A stretch of DNA of 64,000 nucleotides from Anaerosomatales bacterium (GTDB lineage Bacteria; Actinomycetota; Coriobacteriia; Anaerosomatales; Anaerosomataceae), in the NCBI GenBank assembly GCA_030019445.1, contig JASEEU010000008.1:1-64000 (forward strand), given 5' to 3'. The notes under the pieces are model-generated. The model worked only from the letters and a program-made list of their open reading frames with translations, ran no database searches and had not been told where the DNA came from. Positions 50,376-59,130 of this stretch are shown piece by piece; position 1 is the first letter of the stretch, and each line of letters opens with the position of its first letter. Made by a program: the position numbers and the translations under genes.

Positions 50376-51743
50376 ATGGCGGGAAGCGGCACGCGGAACC
50401 CCGAGGAACGGGTGCCTCCGCACAACCTGGAGGCGGAACAGTCCGTGCTCGGCTCCATGCTGCTGTCCGCTGACGCCACCGAGACCTGCCTGCGCATGCT
50501 CTCCCGGGACGATTTCTATCGCCCCGCGCACGGGTACGTCTTCGACGCCATCAACGACCTGAACGGTCGCGGCGAGCCGGTCGACCAGATCACGGTCGCT
50601 GACCGGCTCGAGGCGATGGAGAAGCTCGACGTGGCCGGTGGCAAGCCGTACCTGCTCGATCTCGCCAGCGTCGTCCCTACCGCGGCCAACGCCGCGCACT
50701 ATGCCGAGATCGTGAAGCGGACCTCGATGCTGCGACAGCTCATCGGGGCGGCGACGTTCATCAGCGCCGAGTGCTACCGCAACCCCGACGACATCGACGC
50801 GGTCGTCGAGGACAGCGAGCGCGCGATATTCAACGTGACCAACAAGCGGGTCTCGAGCAACTTCCGCAACCTGGAAGATCTCATGAAGACGGGCTTCGAC
50901 CAGATCGAGAAGCTCTACGACCGCAAGGAGCACATCACCGGGGTGCCCACCGGCTTCGAGGACCTCGACAAGATCCTCGCCGGACTGCATCGTGGCGACC
51001 TCATCATCCTCGCGGCACGACCGTCCGTGGGGAAGACGGCCTTCGCGCTCAACATGGCCGTCAACGCCGCCAAGAAGGGGCATCCCACCGCCGTCTTCAG
51101 TCTCGAGATGTCAAGCGAGCAGCTCGTGCAGCGCATCCTCTGCTCGGAGGCGCGGATCGACAGCCAGCGGTTGAGGACGGGCTATCTGAAGGACAGCGAC
51201 TGGCCGCAGATCATGCAGGCCATGGGGCGGCTCCACAACATCCCGCTGTGGGTGGACGACACGCCGTCGATCTCGATCCTCGAGGTGCGCGCGAAGGCAA
51301 GACGCCTCCTCCGGGACAAGGAGGACGGTCTCATCATCGTGGACTACCTCCAGCTGATGCAGCCACAGAACCGCCGGTCCGAGAACCGCCAGGTGGAGAT
51401 CGCCGAGATCAGCCGGGGACTGAAGATCCTCGCCAAGGAGCTCAACGTCCCCATCATCGCGCTCTCGCAGCTCTCGCGTGCCGTCGAGCAGCGCACATCC
51501 AAACGGCCGGTCCTCTCGGACCTGCGCGAGTCGGGCGCGATCGAGCAGGACGCCGATGTCGTCATGTTCATCCACCGGGACGTCTACGAGTCGACCTCCG
51601 ATGACGGCGATCGCTCAGGCATGCCTCCAAAAGGAGAGGCCGAGGTGATCGTCGCCAAGCACCGTAACGGCCCCACCGACAGCTGCCACGTGGCGTACCT
51701 GTCCAACTACACGAAGTTCGTGTCGATCGCGAAGAACGTGTAG
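50376..51743 (+). CDS. dnaB: Replicative DNA helicase DnaB
   Basis: The 455-residue hexameric helicase has the N-terminal DnaG-binding domain (PPHNLEAEQSVLGSMLLSAD) and a RecA-like core with Walker A (AARPSVGKTAFALNMA), FSLEMSSEQLVQRILCSEA, Walker B (LIIVDYLQLM) and SQLSRAVEQR, RESGAIEQDADVVMFIHR. No intein is present. It starts at ATG after the rplI terminator. It acts at forks loaded from the dnaA/oriC locus. Confidence 0.97.
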   Translation: MAGSGTRNPEERVPPHNLEAEQSVLGSMLLSADATETCLRMLSRDDFYRPAHGYVFDAINDLNGRGEPVDQITVADRLEAMEKLDVAGGKPYLLDLASVVPTAANAAHYAEIVKRTSMLRQLIGAATFISAECYRNPDDIDAVVEDSERAIFNVTNKRVSSNFRNLEDLMKTGFDQIEKLYDRKEHITGVPTGFEDLDKILAGLHRGDLIILAARPSVGKTAFALNMAVNAAKKGHPTAVFSLEMSSEQLVQRILCSEARIDSQRLRTGYLKDSDWPQIMQAMGRLHNIPLWVDDTPSISILEVRAKARRLLRDKEDGLIIVDYLQLMQPQNRRSENRQVEIAEISRGLKILAKELNVPIIALSQLSRAVEQRTSKRPVLSDLRESGAIEQDADVVMFIHRDVYESTSDDGDRSGMPPKGEAEVIVAKHRNGPTDSCHVAYLSNYTKFVSIAKNV

Positions 51744-51786
51744 CGCTTCGATCGGAGTCCCTCCGGCCCGATCCCGCTGCCGCGCG

Positions 51787-52257
51787 CTACTCGGCGGGGA
51801 ACTCCTTGGGCACGCGGCCGATGGCGCGTATCGAACACCGGGACACGCGATTCAACCCCAGTTCGTCCGCGCGCTCCCGAACGGCCCGCTTCCCGACGCC
51901 GGGGTTCAGGTACACGTCCTGGATGCTGCGACCGTACCGCTCCTCGAGCGCCGCAAGCGCATCGAGCGCCTGCAGCGCCGGCTCCTCCGGCAGGTAGAGG
52001 CTCGCACGCTGGGGAAGGTCAGGAAGGTCGGCGATGTCCTCGTAGACCGGCAGACTCTCGATCCGGCCCCCGCGCGGGTTGACGGGCCAGACCTCCCACC
52101 CCTCTTCGGCGTACGCCCTGACGGCCTTGTTGCCGTACTTGGCGCGGTCGGCCGACGCGCCGATGATCGCCACGCGCGGGCGATGGGCGAGCGGCTCGGC
52201 GTCGTGATCGGCGGTCGGCAGCGCCCGCAAGGAGCCCTCGGCGTGCACCTCGCCCAT
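51787..52257 (-). CDS. CoA-binding domain protein
   Basis: The 156-residue Rossmann-fold protein contains VAIIGASADRAKYGNKAVRA, GWEVWPVNPRGG and VYLNPGVGKRAVRERADELG, typical of the CoA_binding_2 family (YccU-like). Cofactor role is unknown. Its ATG at 52257 overlaps the TGA stop of the upstream selenocysteine glutaredoxin gene (TGATG), so the two are translationally coupled; GTG 52260 is an alternative start. The shared operon suggests a joint redox or thiol role. Confidence 0.87.
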   Translation of the reverse strand: MGEVHAEGSLRALPTADHDAEPLAHRPRVAIIGASADRAKYGNKAVRAYAEEGWEVWPVNPRGGRIESLPVYEDIADLPDLPQRASLYLPEEPALQALDALAALEERYGRSIQDVYLNPGVGKRAVRERADELGLNRVSRCSIRAIGRVPKEFPAE

Positions 52258-52508
52258 CACGCGTCGCGCAGCTTCTCGAACTCGGTCGGATGCCAGCCGA
52301 CCATCGCGCGCTCTCCGACGAGGATGACCGGGACGCCGTACTGCCCCGTCATCGTCACCATGCGGCGCAGCCCTGCGCGGTCCTTCGACACGTCGATGTC
52401 GGTGAAGTCGATCTGGTGCTCAGCGAAGTACCTCTTCGCGTACTCGCAGTAGGGTCATGTCGGCGTCGTGAAGATCGTGACGCTCTTGGGCATCTCCGCA
52501 GCGCACAT
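52257..52508 (-). CDS. Selenocysteine-containing glutaredoxin (UPYC active site)
   Basis: Read through one in-frame UGA (52457-52455) this gives an 83-residue glutaredoxin. The active site reads TTPTUPYCEYAKRYF, so Sec replaces the first Cys of CPYC. The thioredoxin fold is complete on both sides of the UGA: IDFTDIDVSKD, the cis-Pro segment YGVPVILVGE and the C-terminal GWHPTEFEKL. It resembles YruB/NrdH-type glutaredoxins, and Sec forms of this family are known. ATG 52508 follows AGGAGGGCACG; ATG 52493 is internal. A SECIS-like hairpin lies at the right distance after the UGA. Ordinary gene calling would miss or truncate it. No selA/B/C/D genes lie in the window. Confidence 0.87.
52423..52447 (-). 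promoter_or_regulatory. SECIS-like hairpin for the glutaredoxin UGA
   Basis: Beginning 8 nt after the UGA, GCGAGUAC pairs with GUACUUCGC through 8 bp and one bulged U, with the 8-nt loop GCGAAGAG. The loop begins 16 nt after the UGA, close to the spacing of E. coli fdhF SECIS. Bacterial SECIS elements lie inside the coding region right after UGA, as here. Confidence 0.7.
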
Positions 52509-52646
52509 CGTGCCCTCCTCGGTCGTGGCGACACCCATTACCTGCCCTGCCGTCACGGGTACAAAACACCTGGACACCGGGCGCCCCGGCGTGCCGCCCC
52601 GCGGCTGCGCGCGTCGCGCTCACGCACGCTCCGCCGAGGAGGACGC

Positions 52647-54035
52647 ATGACTGCCGAACGATACGACGTCGTGGTCGTCGGAGCCGGCCCCGCCGGCATC
52701 TTCGCCGCGATCGAGCTGCTGCGGACGCGTCCGGCGATGCGGGTGCTGATCGCCGAGCGCGGCAAGCCCATCGCCAAGCGACGCTGCCCTGCGCGTGAGA
52801 CACACTGCGCCGACTGCGAGACCTGCTCGATCATGACGGGATGGGGCGGAGCCGGGGCCTTCTCGGACGGCAAGCTCACCCTCACCACCGAGGTGGGGGG
52901 CTGGCTCGCCGAGTACGTCGGCGTCGAACGCCTGCACCGATTGATCGACGATGCGGATGAGCTCTGGCTCGAATTCGGTGCGACGCCACAGGTGCACGGG
53001 CCGGATGCCGAGACCGCGACGCGGCTGCGGCGGGAAGCGACGCTCGCCGAGATGAAGCTCGTGCCGATGCGCATCCGGCACATCGGCACAGACCGCTCGC
53101 CCGACGTGCTCCAGGCCATGCACGACCACCTGCTCGCCAACGGCGCGACGATACGCACGTCCACACGGGCGCGTCGTGTCCTGGCCGAGCACGGGCACGT
53201 GACGGGCATCGAGCTGGAGGACGGCTCGGTCATCCATGCTGACGCGGTCATCGCCGCGCCGGGTCGCGACGGAGCGGACTGGCTGGCCGAGCAGGCGGCC
53301 ACGCTGGGCGTCGGGCTCGTGAGCAACGCGGTGGACATCGGGCTGCGCGTCGAGGTCCCCGCGCCGGTCATGGAGCGCCTGACCGACCACCTCTACGAGG
53401 CTAAGCTCATCTACTACTCCAAGCGGTTCGGGGATCAGGTCCGCACGTTCTGCATGAACCCGTACGGTGAGGTGACCACCGAGAGCTACGGTGAGATCGT
53501 GACGGTGAACGGCCATTCGTACGCCGCACGGCGCACCGACAACACCAACTTCGCCGTGCTGGTGAGCCAGTCGTTCACCCACCCGTTCCGCGAGCCGATC
53601 ACGTACGGCTCGTCGATCGCCCGGCTCGCCAATCTGCTCGGCGAGGGCATCCTGGTGCAGCGGCTCGGCGATCTGCGCGAGGGTCGCCGTTCCACCGAGA
53701 AGCGCATCGCGCAGTCGGTCGTCGTTCCGACGCTGCTCTCCGCGACCCCCGGCGACCTCTCGTTCGTGCTGCCCTACCGGCACGTCGTCGACATCCTCGA
53801 GTTCCTTGGCGCGATGGACCGGCTCGCTCCGGGCGTGGCAGGCGATGGGACGCTGCTCTACGGTGTCGAAGTGAAGTTCTACTCGTCGCGTCTCGAGCTG
53901 GACGCCGACCTGCAGACGCAGATCGCGGGGCTGTATGCCATCGGCGACGGCGCGGGCGTCACCCGCGGTCTCATCCAGTCGAGCGCCAGCGGCCTCGTCG
54001 CGGCGCGCGCCGTGGTGCGCTCGACCGAGGGCTGA
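52647..54035 (+). CDS. FAD-dependent oxidoreductase (NAD(P)/FAD-binding protein)
   Basis: The 462-residue flavoprotein has the N-terminal dinucleotide fold (YDVVVVGAGPAGIFAAIELL), a Cys-rich segment CPARETHCADCETCSIMTG (five cysteines), GWGGAGAFSDGKLTL and the C-terminal GLYAIGDGAGVTRGLIQSSASG. It belongs to the group of FAD-dependent dehydrogenases often annotated as uncharacterized or HI0933-like. The cysteines may be a redox or metal site. ATG 52647 follows GAGGAGGACGC. It is divergent from the glutaredoxin operon. Confidence 0.85.
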   Translation: MTAERYDVVVVGAGPAGIFAAIELLRTRPAMRVLIAERGKPIAKRRCPARETHCADCETCSIMTGWGGAGAFSDGKLTLTTEVGGWLAEYVGVERLHRLIDDADELWLEFGATPQVHGPDAETATRLRREATLAEMKLVPMRIRHIGTDRSPDVLQAMHDHLLANGATIRTSTRARRVLAEHGHVTGIELEDGSVIHADAVIAAPGRDGADWLAEQAATLGVGLVSNAVDIGLRVEVPAPVMERLTDHLYEAKLIYYSKRFGDQVRTFCMNPYGEVTTESYGEIVTVNGHSYAARRTDNTNFAVLVSQSFTHPFREPITYGSSIARLANLLGEGILVQRLGDLREGRRSTEKRIAQSVVVPTLLSATPGDLSFVLPYRHVVDILEFLGAMDRLAPGVAGDGTLLYGVEVKFYSSRLELDADLQTQIAGLYAIGDGAGVTRGLIQSSASGLVAARAVVRSTEG

Positions 54036-54049
54036 CGCCGGGTCCCGGT

Positions 54050-54415
54050 CTAGCGCCGGTAGCGTCGGACGAACTGCAGGGCGGCGAGATCGGAGCTGAG
54101 CCCCACGGCCTTCACGTCCTCGAGGCCGGCGGCAAGGCCCGCCTCGACGACCTGTCGATGGCCGAGCGAGACGAGCTGCTCGGGCCAGAGCACCCAGATC
54201 GAGCCCGTCGAGGTCACCTGATCGCGGAGGTCGTGCAGTCGCTCGAGGGCGCGGGTGTTCTCGGCATAGAGGAAGCCGACCTCGGCCGGGCCGTCGGTGA
54301 CGATGTCGACACCCACTGCCACGAGGACCCGGTGGAGCTCGGGCGGCACCGGGCTCGCGAGCACGCACCGGTCGCCGCTTCGCAGGCGCATCAGTTGCGA
54401 GATGTGGTCGCTCAT
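54050..54415 (-). CDS. DUF3052-like protein
   Basis: The 121-residue cytoplasmic protein contains VLASPVPPELHRVLVAVGV, VGFLYAENTRALERL and SIWVLWPEQLV, features of the actinobacterial DUF3052-like family. Function is unknown. It converges on the FAD gene and is divergent from the Acr3-like transporter. Confidence 0.72.
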   Translation of the reverse strand: MSDHISQLMRLRSGDRCVLASPVPPELHRVLVAVGVDIVTDGPAEVGFLYAENTRALERLHDLRDQVTSTGSIWVLWPEQLVSLGHRQVVEAGLAAGLEDVKAVGLSSDLAALQFVRRYRR

Positions 54416-54523
54416 ACACCGAGCCTACCTCGTAGCGTCCGGCTGGCCATCCCTTTCCTGACGAGCGGCACACACCCGAACGGCTCCCCGGCGCTCCCCG
54501 GGGCTTGCGGGAGCGGCAGCGGC

Positions 54524-54553
54524 TTGGTACTCTGATACCCCAGGGGGTATAGG
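54524..54553 (+). promoter_or_regulatory. Promoter with CsoR-type operator before the Acr3-like gene
   Basis: TTGGTA (54524-54529) and TATAGG (54548-54553) are 18 bp apart. Between and over them lies ATACCCCAGGGGGTAT (54535-54550), a palindrome with 7-bp arms. This closely resembles the TACCC...GGGTA operators of CsoR/RcnR-family metal sensors. A bound repressor would block RNA polymerase. No csoR gene is in the window. Confidence 0.75.
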
Positions 54554-54580
54554 TTCCCCCACCATGACCGAGAGGCAGAC

Positions 54581-55657
54581 ATGTCCGCACCGACGCCAGG
54601 AACAGAGAACGCGTCCGTCGCACCGACGCCCGCCGCGCGAGCATCCGCCGCGCCTGACGCGCCCGTGCATCCCGTCGTGCGTGCGCTCGCCGGGCTCTCG
54701 AAGCGGCTCGTCGTGCTCATCCCGGCAGCCATGGCGCTCGGGCTCGTGACCGGGCTGCTTATCGACCTCTCGGCACTCAAAGCGCTCGTCCTACCCATGA
54801 CGATGCTCATGGTCTACCCGATGCTCGTGAACTTCCGTCCCAGAGAAGCGCTCGACCTTGCCGACAGCAAGGCGGTCGGCCTGGCCATGGCGCTCGACTT
54901 CATCGCGCTTCCCGCGATCGCCTGGCTGCTCGCCGTCGCATTCTTCCGTGATGAGCCGGGCCTGTATGTCGGCATGGTGCTGGCGGGGCTCTTCCCGACG
55001 AGCGGCATGACGATCTCGTGGACCGGCTTCGCCAAGGGCAATGTGGGGGCCGCGGTGAAGATGACCGTGATCGGGCTCATCGCCGCCTCGCTGCTCGCCC
55101 CCGCCTACCTGCTCCTGCTCGCGGGCGCGGTCGTGCCGGTCGACATAGCCGAGGTGCTGCGCACCGTGCTCTTCGTGGTCGGCATCCCCATGATCGCCGG
55201 CACGCTCACCCGCGTAGGCCTCGTGCGCCGGCTCGGGCAGCAGCGCTACCGACAGCGGGTCGCGCCCGTCTTCCCCGGGCTCTCGACCGTGGGCGTGCTG
55301 GCCATCGTCTTCATCGCGATCGGCTTGAAGGCCCCCATGATCGTCGGCGAGCCGGCGTTGCTGCTGAGGATCCTCGTGCCGCTCACGGCGTTCTACGCGC
55401 TCAACTTCCTGCTCGCGACGCTTCTGGGGCGCTGGCTGCTCGACCGGGGCGACGCCATCGCCGTGGTCTACGGCACCGTGATGCGCAATCTCTCGATCGC
55501 CCTCGGCATCGCGATCGCGTCGTTCGGCGCCGAGGCGGCCCTCGTCCTGGCCGCCGCGTACATCGTGCAGGTCCAGTCGGCGGCGTGGTACGTGAAGGCG
55601 ACGGACCGCGTCTTCGGCCCGGCCGCGGAAGCGCCGACAGCCGCCGAAGCGGCGTAG
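54581..55657 (+). CDS. Acr3/bile-acid-sodium-symporter-family transporter
   Basis: The 358-residue protein has an N-terminal Ala/Pro/Thr-rich stretch (about 35 residues) and about ten membrane segments. ALVLPMTMLMVYPMLVNFRP, AGLFPTSGMTISWTGFAKG and VYGTVMRNLSIALGIAIASF match the bile acid:Na symporter/Acr3 superfamily. The catalytic cysteine of true Acr3 (PCTAM) is replaced by FPTSGMT, so the substrate may not be arsenite. The CsoR-type operator upstream suggests metal control. A canonical acr3 lies at 60.9 kb. Confidence 0.85.
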   Translation: MSAPTPGTENASVAPTPAARASAAPDAPVHPVVRALAGLSKRLVVLIPAAMALGLVTGLLIDLSALKALVLPMTMLMVYPMLVNFRPREALDLADSKAVGLAMALDFIALPAIAWLLAVAFFRDEPGLYVGMVLAGLFPTSGMTISWTGFAKGNVGAAVKMTVIGLIAASLLAPAYLLLLAGAVVPVDIAEVLRTVLFVVGIPMIAGTLTRVGLVRRLGQQRYRQRVAPVFPGLSTVGVLAIVFIAIGLKAPMIVGEPALLLRILVPLTAFYALNFLLATLLGRWLLDRGDAIAVVYGTVMRNLSIALGIAIASFGAEAALVLAAAYIVQVQSAAWYVKATDRVFGPAAEAPTAAEAA

Positions 55658-55663
55658 GGGCGG

Positions 55664-56773
55664 CTAGATGCGGCGGTACTTCCTCAGCGCGAGGATGTTG
55701 CCGATGAAGAACACCGCGAGAAAGCCCCAGAGCACCGCGAGGTCTACCGCGACTGAGGCGAAGTCCGCCCCCCGGAGCATGACGGCACGCATCGCCTCGG
55801 CGCCGTAGGTGATGGGGAACGCCCGGCTGAGCAGCTGCATCCACTGCGGCGTCTGTGACAGGTCGAACATCCCCGAGAGCAGGATCTGCGGCACCACGAT
55901 GATCTGCAGCAGCTGGATGACCTGCAGCTCCGTGTTGGCGAACTCGCTGACGAGGATACCGAGGGTCAGCGAAACCAGCGCCATGGACAGCGCGATCACC
56001 AATACCAGCCCGAAGCTCCCGAAGTTGGGGAAGCCCACCCAGTAGATGCTCGCCGCCACCACGATGGCGCTCTGGACGAGCGTGAACAGGCCGAAGCCCT
56101 GCACGTATCCCAGCACGAGCTCCCAGCGACGGATGGGGGTCGCCATCAGCCGTTCGAGCGTGCCGCCCGTGCGCTCGCGCACGAAGCTGATGCCGCTCGT
56201 GATGAACACGAAGAAGAAGACGAAGACGCCGATGAAGACCGGCCCGTAGAAGTCGAACGTCTCCATCCCCTCCTCGCCATGCACCCACGTGACCTCGGGC
56301 TGTGGGGGCGCCTCGAACGAGGGGAGGTCGATGAAGTCCGTGATGTCGAGCGTGATGCCCCCGGGCAGCGTGATCGGCTCGATATCGAGCTCCACCGAGG
56401 CGAGCGCCTCAATCTGCGCGGTGTTCACCGCTCGCAGCACGGCGCCCGTCTTGGAGGGATCGGAGCCCTCGACCCAGACGCGGAGCGCGTCCCCCTCGCG
56501 CGTGACGAAGCCATCGGCCTCGACGTCCGCGAGGCGTTGCAGGGCGTCTGTCTTCTCGGCCACCTCGGTGCGCGCGCCGGCGTCCTGAAGCGCCTCGGTG
56601 AAGTCGCTCGGGAGGTCGGCGGTGAGCACGAGCGGCTCGTAGTCGGGCGACCCGAAGATGACGTTGAGCAGGAAGAGCGCGAGCACCGGCGCGACGATCA
56701 TCATGAACAGCGTGCGCGGGTCATGCCTGAACTGACGCAGGATGCGGAGCGTCACGGCCAGCGCGTTACGCAT
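55664..56773 (-). CDS. ABC-2 type exporter permease
   Basis: The 369-residue permease has one N-terminal membrane segment (LFMMIVAPVLALFLLNVIFG), a large outside domain (about residues 50-170) and five C-terminal segments with GISFVRERTGGTLERLMATP, the hallmark of ABC-2 permeases. The start is ATG 56773 (GTG 56782 is possible); it overlaps the ATPase gene by 8 nt. It forms a drug- or lipid-type exporter with that ATPase. Confidence 0.93.
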   Translation of the reverse strand: MRNALAVTLRILRQFRHDPRTLFMMIVAPVLALFLLNVIFGSPDYEPLVLTADLPSDFTEALQDAGARTEVAEKTDALQRLADVEADGFVTREGDALRVWVEGSDPSKTGAVLRAVNTAQIEALASVELDIEPITLPGGITLDITDFIDLPSFEAPPQPEVTWVHGEEGMETFDFYGPVFIGVFVFFFVFITSGISFVRERTGGTLERLMATPIRRWELVLGYVQGFGLFTLVQSAIVVAASIYWVGFPNFGSFGLVLVIALSMALVSLTLGILVSEFANTELQVIQLLQIIVVPQILLSGMFDLSQTPQWMQLLSRAFPITYGAEAMRAVMLRGADFASVAVDLAVLWGFLAVFFIGNILALRKYRRI

Positions 56774-57548
56774 CCCGGCCACCCGCCTCGGGTGCGGCGT
56801 GCTCCGTCGCTTGCTCGCGGTCCGCTTGCGCGGTCTCGGCCCGCGCGAAGTGGAGGAATGCGTCCTCGAGCGTGGCGGCGCCCGCGCGCTCCCGGAGCTC
56901 GCGCGGCGAGCCGATGGCGATGAAGACGCCGTCGCGGATCATCGCGAGGCGGTCGCAGCGCTCGGCCTCGTCCATCACATGCGTCGTGACGACGATCGTC
57001 GTGCCGTTCTCGGCCATGCGCGAGAAGGACTCCCAGATGTCGACGCGGTGCAGCGGGTCGAGACCGATGGTGGGCTCGTCGAGGATGAGCAGCTCGGGCT
57101 CGTGCAGGATCGCGGTGGCGAGCGACAGGCGCCGCCGCATGCCGCCGGAGTAGTCGCGGACGAACTTGCGCGGGTCGACCGTGAGGCGCGCCGTGTCGAG
57201 CGCGCGTTCCCCGGCGCGCTTGAGCGCGGCCCCGGTAAGCCCGTAGATGGCGCCGAAGAACTGCAGGTTCTCGGCGGCGGTGAGGTCGTAGTAGAGCGCG
57301 TCGGACTGCGCCATGTAGCCCATCCGGCGCATGAGCTCGAGCGAGGGCATGCGCTCGCCGAAGGCGTCGACGGTGCCCGAGACCGGCTCGGCCACCCCGG
57401 CGAGGATGTTCACGAACGTCGTCTTGCCCGCTCCCGACGGGCCGAGCAGTCCGAGCACCTCGCCCTTCTCGACACCGAGCGAGACGCCGTGCAGCACTTC
57501 CTGCTTGCCGAAGCGCTGGACGATGTCGCGGGCGACCAGTACGGGCAT
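56766..57548 (-). CDS. ABC exporter ATP-binding protein
   Basis: The 260-residue ATPase has Walker A (LLGPSGAGKTTF), a Q-loop (GYMAQSDALYYDL), the signature YSGGMRRRLSLA, Walker B (ELLILDEPTIGLD) and the H-loop (VVTTHVMDEAERC). I chose ATG 57548 because AGGAGAG lies 6 nt upstream; further starts lie at 57551 and 57590. It is coupled to the ABC-2 permease. Substrate unknown. Confidence 0.95.
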   Translation of the reverse strand: MPVLVARDIVQRFGKQEVLHGVSLGVEKGEVLGLLGPSGAGKTTFVNILAGVAEPVSGTVDAFGERMPSLELMRRMGYMAQSDALYYDLTAAENLQFFGAIYGLTGAALKRAGERALDTARLTVDPRKFVRDYSGGMRRRLSLATAILHEPELLILDEPTIGLDPLHRVDIWESFSRMAENGTTIVVTTHVMDEAERCDRLAMIRDGVFIAIGSPRELRERAGAATLEDAFLHFARAETAQADREQATEHAAPEAGGRDA

Positions 57549-57691
57549 CATCTCTCCTGGGACGGGCATGGTTGTCAGCGTACGCTTCAAGGGGCCGGCC
57601 GAGAAGTGCGCTCTCGCGCGCGACGTTCGGTCACGCTATCGTGAGTGCATAGGATTCGACCGGTTCTGCATGAGATGTGGAGGGTGATCCG

Positions 57692-58702
57692 ATGATCAAG
57701 GTCGCGGTGTGGGGCACGGGGATGATGGGTCAGGGGCTTCTCGGCTTCCTGCTCGACCGACCCAAGGACGTCGAGCTCGTCGGCGCCATCGTCACGAACC
57801 CCGCCAAGGAAGGCAAACCGGTCGGCGAGCTGCTCGGCCGCGACTGCGACGTGAAGATGACCACCGACGCCGCCGCCGTGCTCGCCCGGCAGCCCGACGT
57901 CGTCTGCATCTGCACGCAGAGCAACCTGCATGAGATCACCGCGCAGGTGGAGCCGTGCATCCGCGCGGGCGCGAACGTGCTCTGCATCGCCGAGACCCTC
58001 GCATACCCGTGGGCGAGCGACCCGGACTGGGCCGAGCGCATCAACGGCCTGGCCGAGGAGCACGGTGTGACCGTGCTCGGGACCGGGATCAACCCCGGGT
58101 TCATCCTGGATGCGCTCATCGTGGCGTGGAGCTCCATCTGCCTGCGCATCGACAAGATCGAGGCCCAGCGCGTCAACGACCTCTCGCCGTTCGGGCCGAC
58201 CGTCATGGCGAGCCAGGGAGTCGGCACCACCGTCGAGGAGTTCGAGCGCGGCGTGGCCGACGGCACGATCGTGGGGCACATCGGCTTCCAGGAGTCCATC
58301 AACCTGATCGCCGACGCGCTCGGCTGGGACATCGACCGCATCGAGGAAACGCGCGAGCCGATCGTCTCGGCGGTCGAGCGTTCCACGCCGCACGTGCACG
58401 TGAAGCCGGGCGACGTCGCCGGCTGCCGGCACATCGGACGCGGTTACGCCGGCGACGAGCTCAAGATCGAGCTTGTGCACCCGCAGCAGATCCATCCGGA
58501 GCTCGAGGGCGTGAGCACCGGCGACTACATCACCATCCACGGCGATCCGACCGTGCAGATGGCGAACAGCCCCGAGATCCCCGGCGGCAAGGGCACGTAC
58601 GCGAGCACCGGCAACTACATCCCGCTCGTCCTTGACGCCCCTCCGGGCATACTCACGGTGACGGACATGCCGGTCCCGCGCTTCTGGGCGCCGACCGAGT
58701 AG
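57692..58702 (+). CDS. ord: 2,4-diaminopentanoate dehydrogenase
   Basis: The 336-residue NAD(P)-dependent enzyme deaminates 2,4-diaminopentanoate to 2-amino-4-oxopentanoate in anaerobic ornithine degradation. The N-terminal Rossmann motif is VAVWGTGMMGQGLLGF, and VLGTGINPGFILDAL, HIGFQESI and a C-terminal DMPVPRFW match the Ord family within the dihydrodipicolinate-reductase-like group. ATG 57692 follows GGAGGGTGATCC. ortA and ortB follow, which supports the call. Confidence 0.9.
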   Translation: MIKVAVWGTGMMGQGLLGFLLDRPKDVELVGAIVTNPAKEGKPVGELLGRDCDVKMTTDAAAVLARQPDVVCICTQSNLHEITAQVEPCIRAGANVLCIAETLAYPWASDPDWAERINGLAEEHGVTVLGTGINPGFILDALIVAWSSICLRIDKIEAQRVNDLSPFGPTVMASQGVGTTVEEFERGVADGTIVGHIGFQESINLIADALGWDIDRIEETREPIVSAVERSTPHVHVKPGDVAGCRHIGRGYAGDELKIELVHPQQIHPELEGVSTGDYITIHGDPTVQMANSPEIPGGKGTYASTGNYIPLVLDAPPGILTVTDMPVPRFWAPTE

Positions 58703-58790
58703 CGACCGCCGTCCGCGCGGGGCCGCGCGCCGCACGCTCGTACGCCGGGCGCTGCGGACGCGACCGCACGACGATCACGAGGAGGCCGAG

Positions 58791-59129
58791 ATGGCGAGCT
58801 CCGATGGATGCCGTACGGGCGACTGGGTGGAGATCGAGCGCGTGCTGCTCGAACCCGCCGAGCGTTCGAGCAACCTGCCCGAGGACACGGCGGCCCAGCC
58901 GCTCCGCGTGTGGCTCAAAGGGTTCGCGCGCGGCGACGCACGCATCGGCGACGAGGTCGACATCGAGACGATGACGGGTCGCGTCGTCCGCGGCGTGCTC
59001 ACCGACGTGAATCCCGGCTACACGCACACCTTCGGACGGCCCGCTCCGGAGCTCACCGCCGTCGGTCGCGACCTGCGTGCGCGGATCGACGCATACCGCG
59101 CCGACGCCGACGCGAAGGCGGGTGAGTGA
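58791..59129 (+). CDS. ortA: 2-amino-4-oxopentanoate thiolase subunit OrtA
   Basis: The 112-residue small subunit contains GDWVEIERVLLEPAERSSNL, PLRVWLKGFARGDARIGDEV and DVNPGYTHTFGRP, all typical of OrtA. With OrtB it splits 2-amino-4-oxopentanoate with CoA into alanine and acetyl-CoA. GAGGAGGCC precedes ATG. It lies between ord and ortB. Confidence 0.93.
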   Translation: MASSDGCRTGDWVEIERVLLEPAERSSNLPEDTAAQPLRVWLKGFARGDARIGDEVDIETMTGRVVRGVLTDVNPGYTHTFGRPAPELTAVGRDLRARIDAYRADADAKAGE

Positions 59130-59130
59130 C

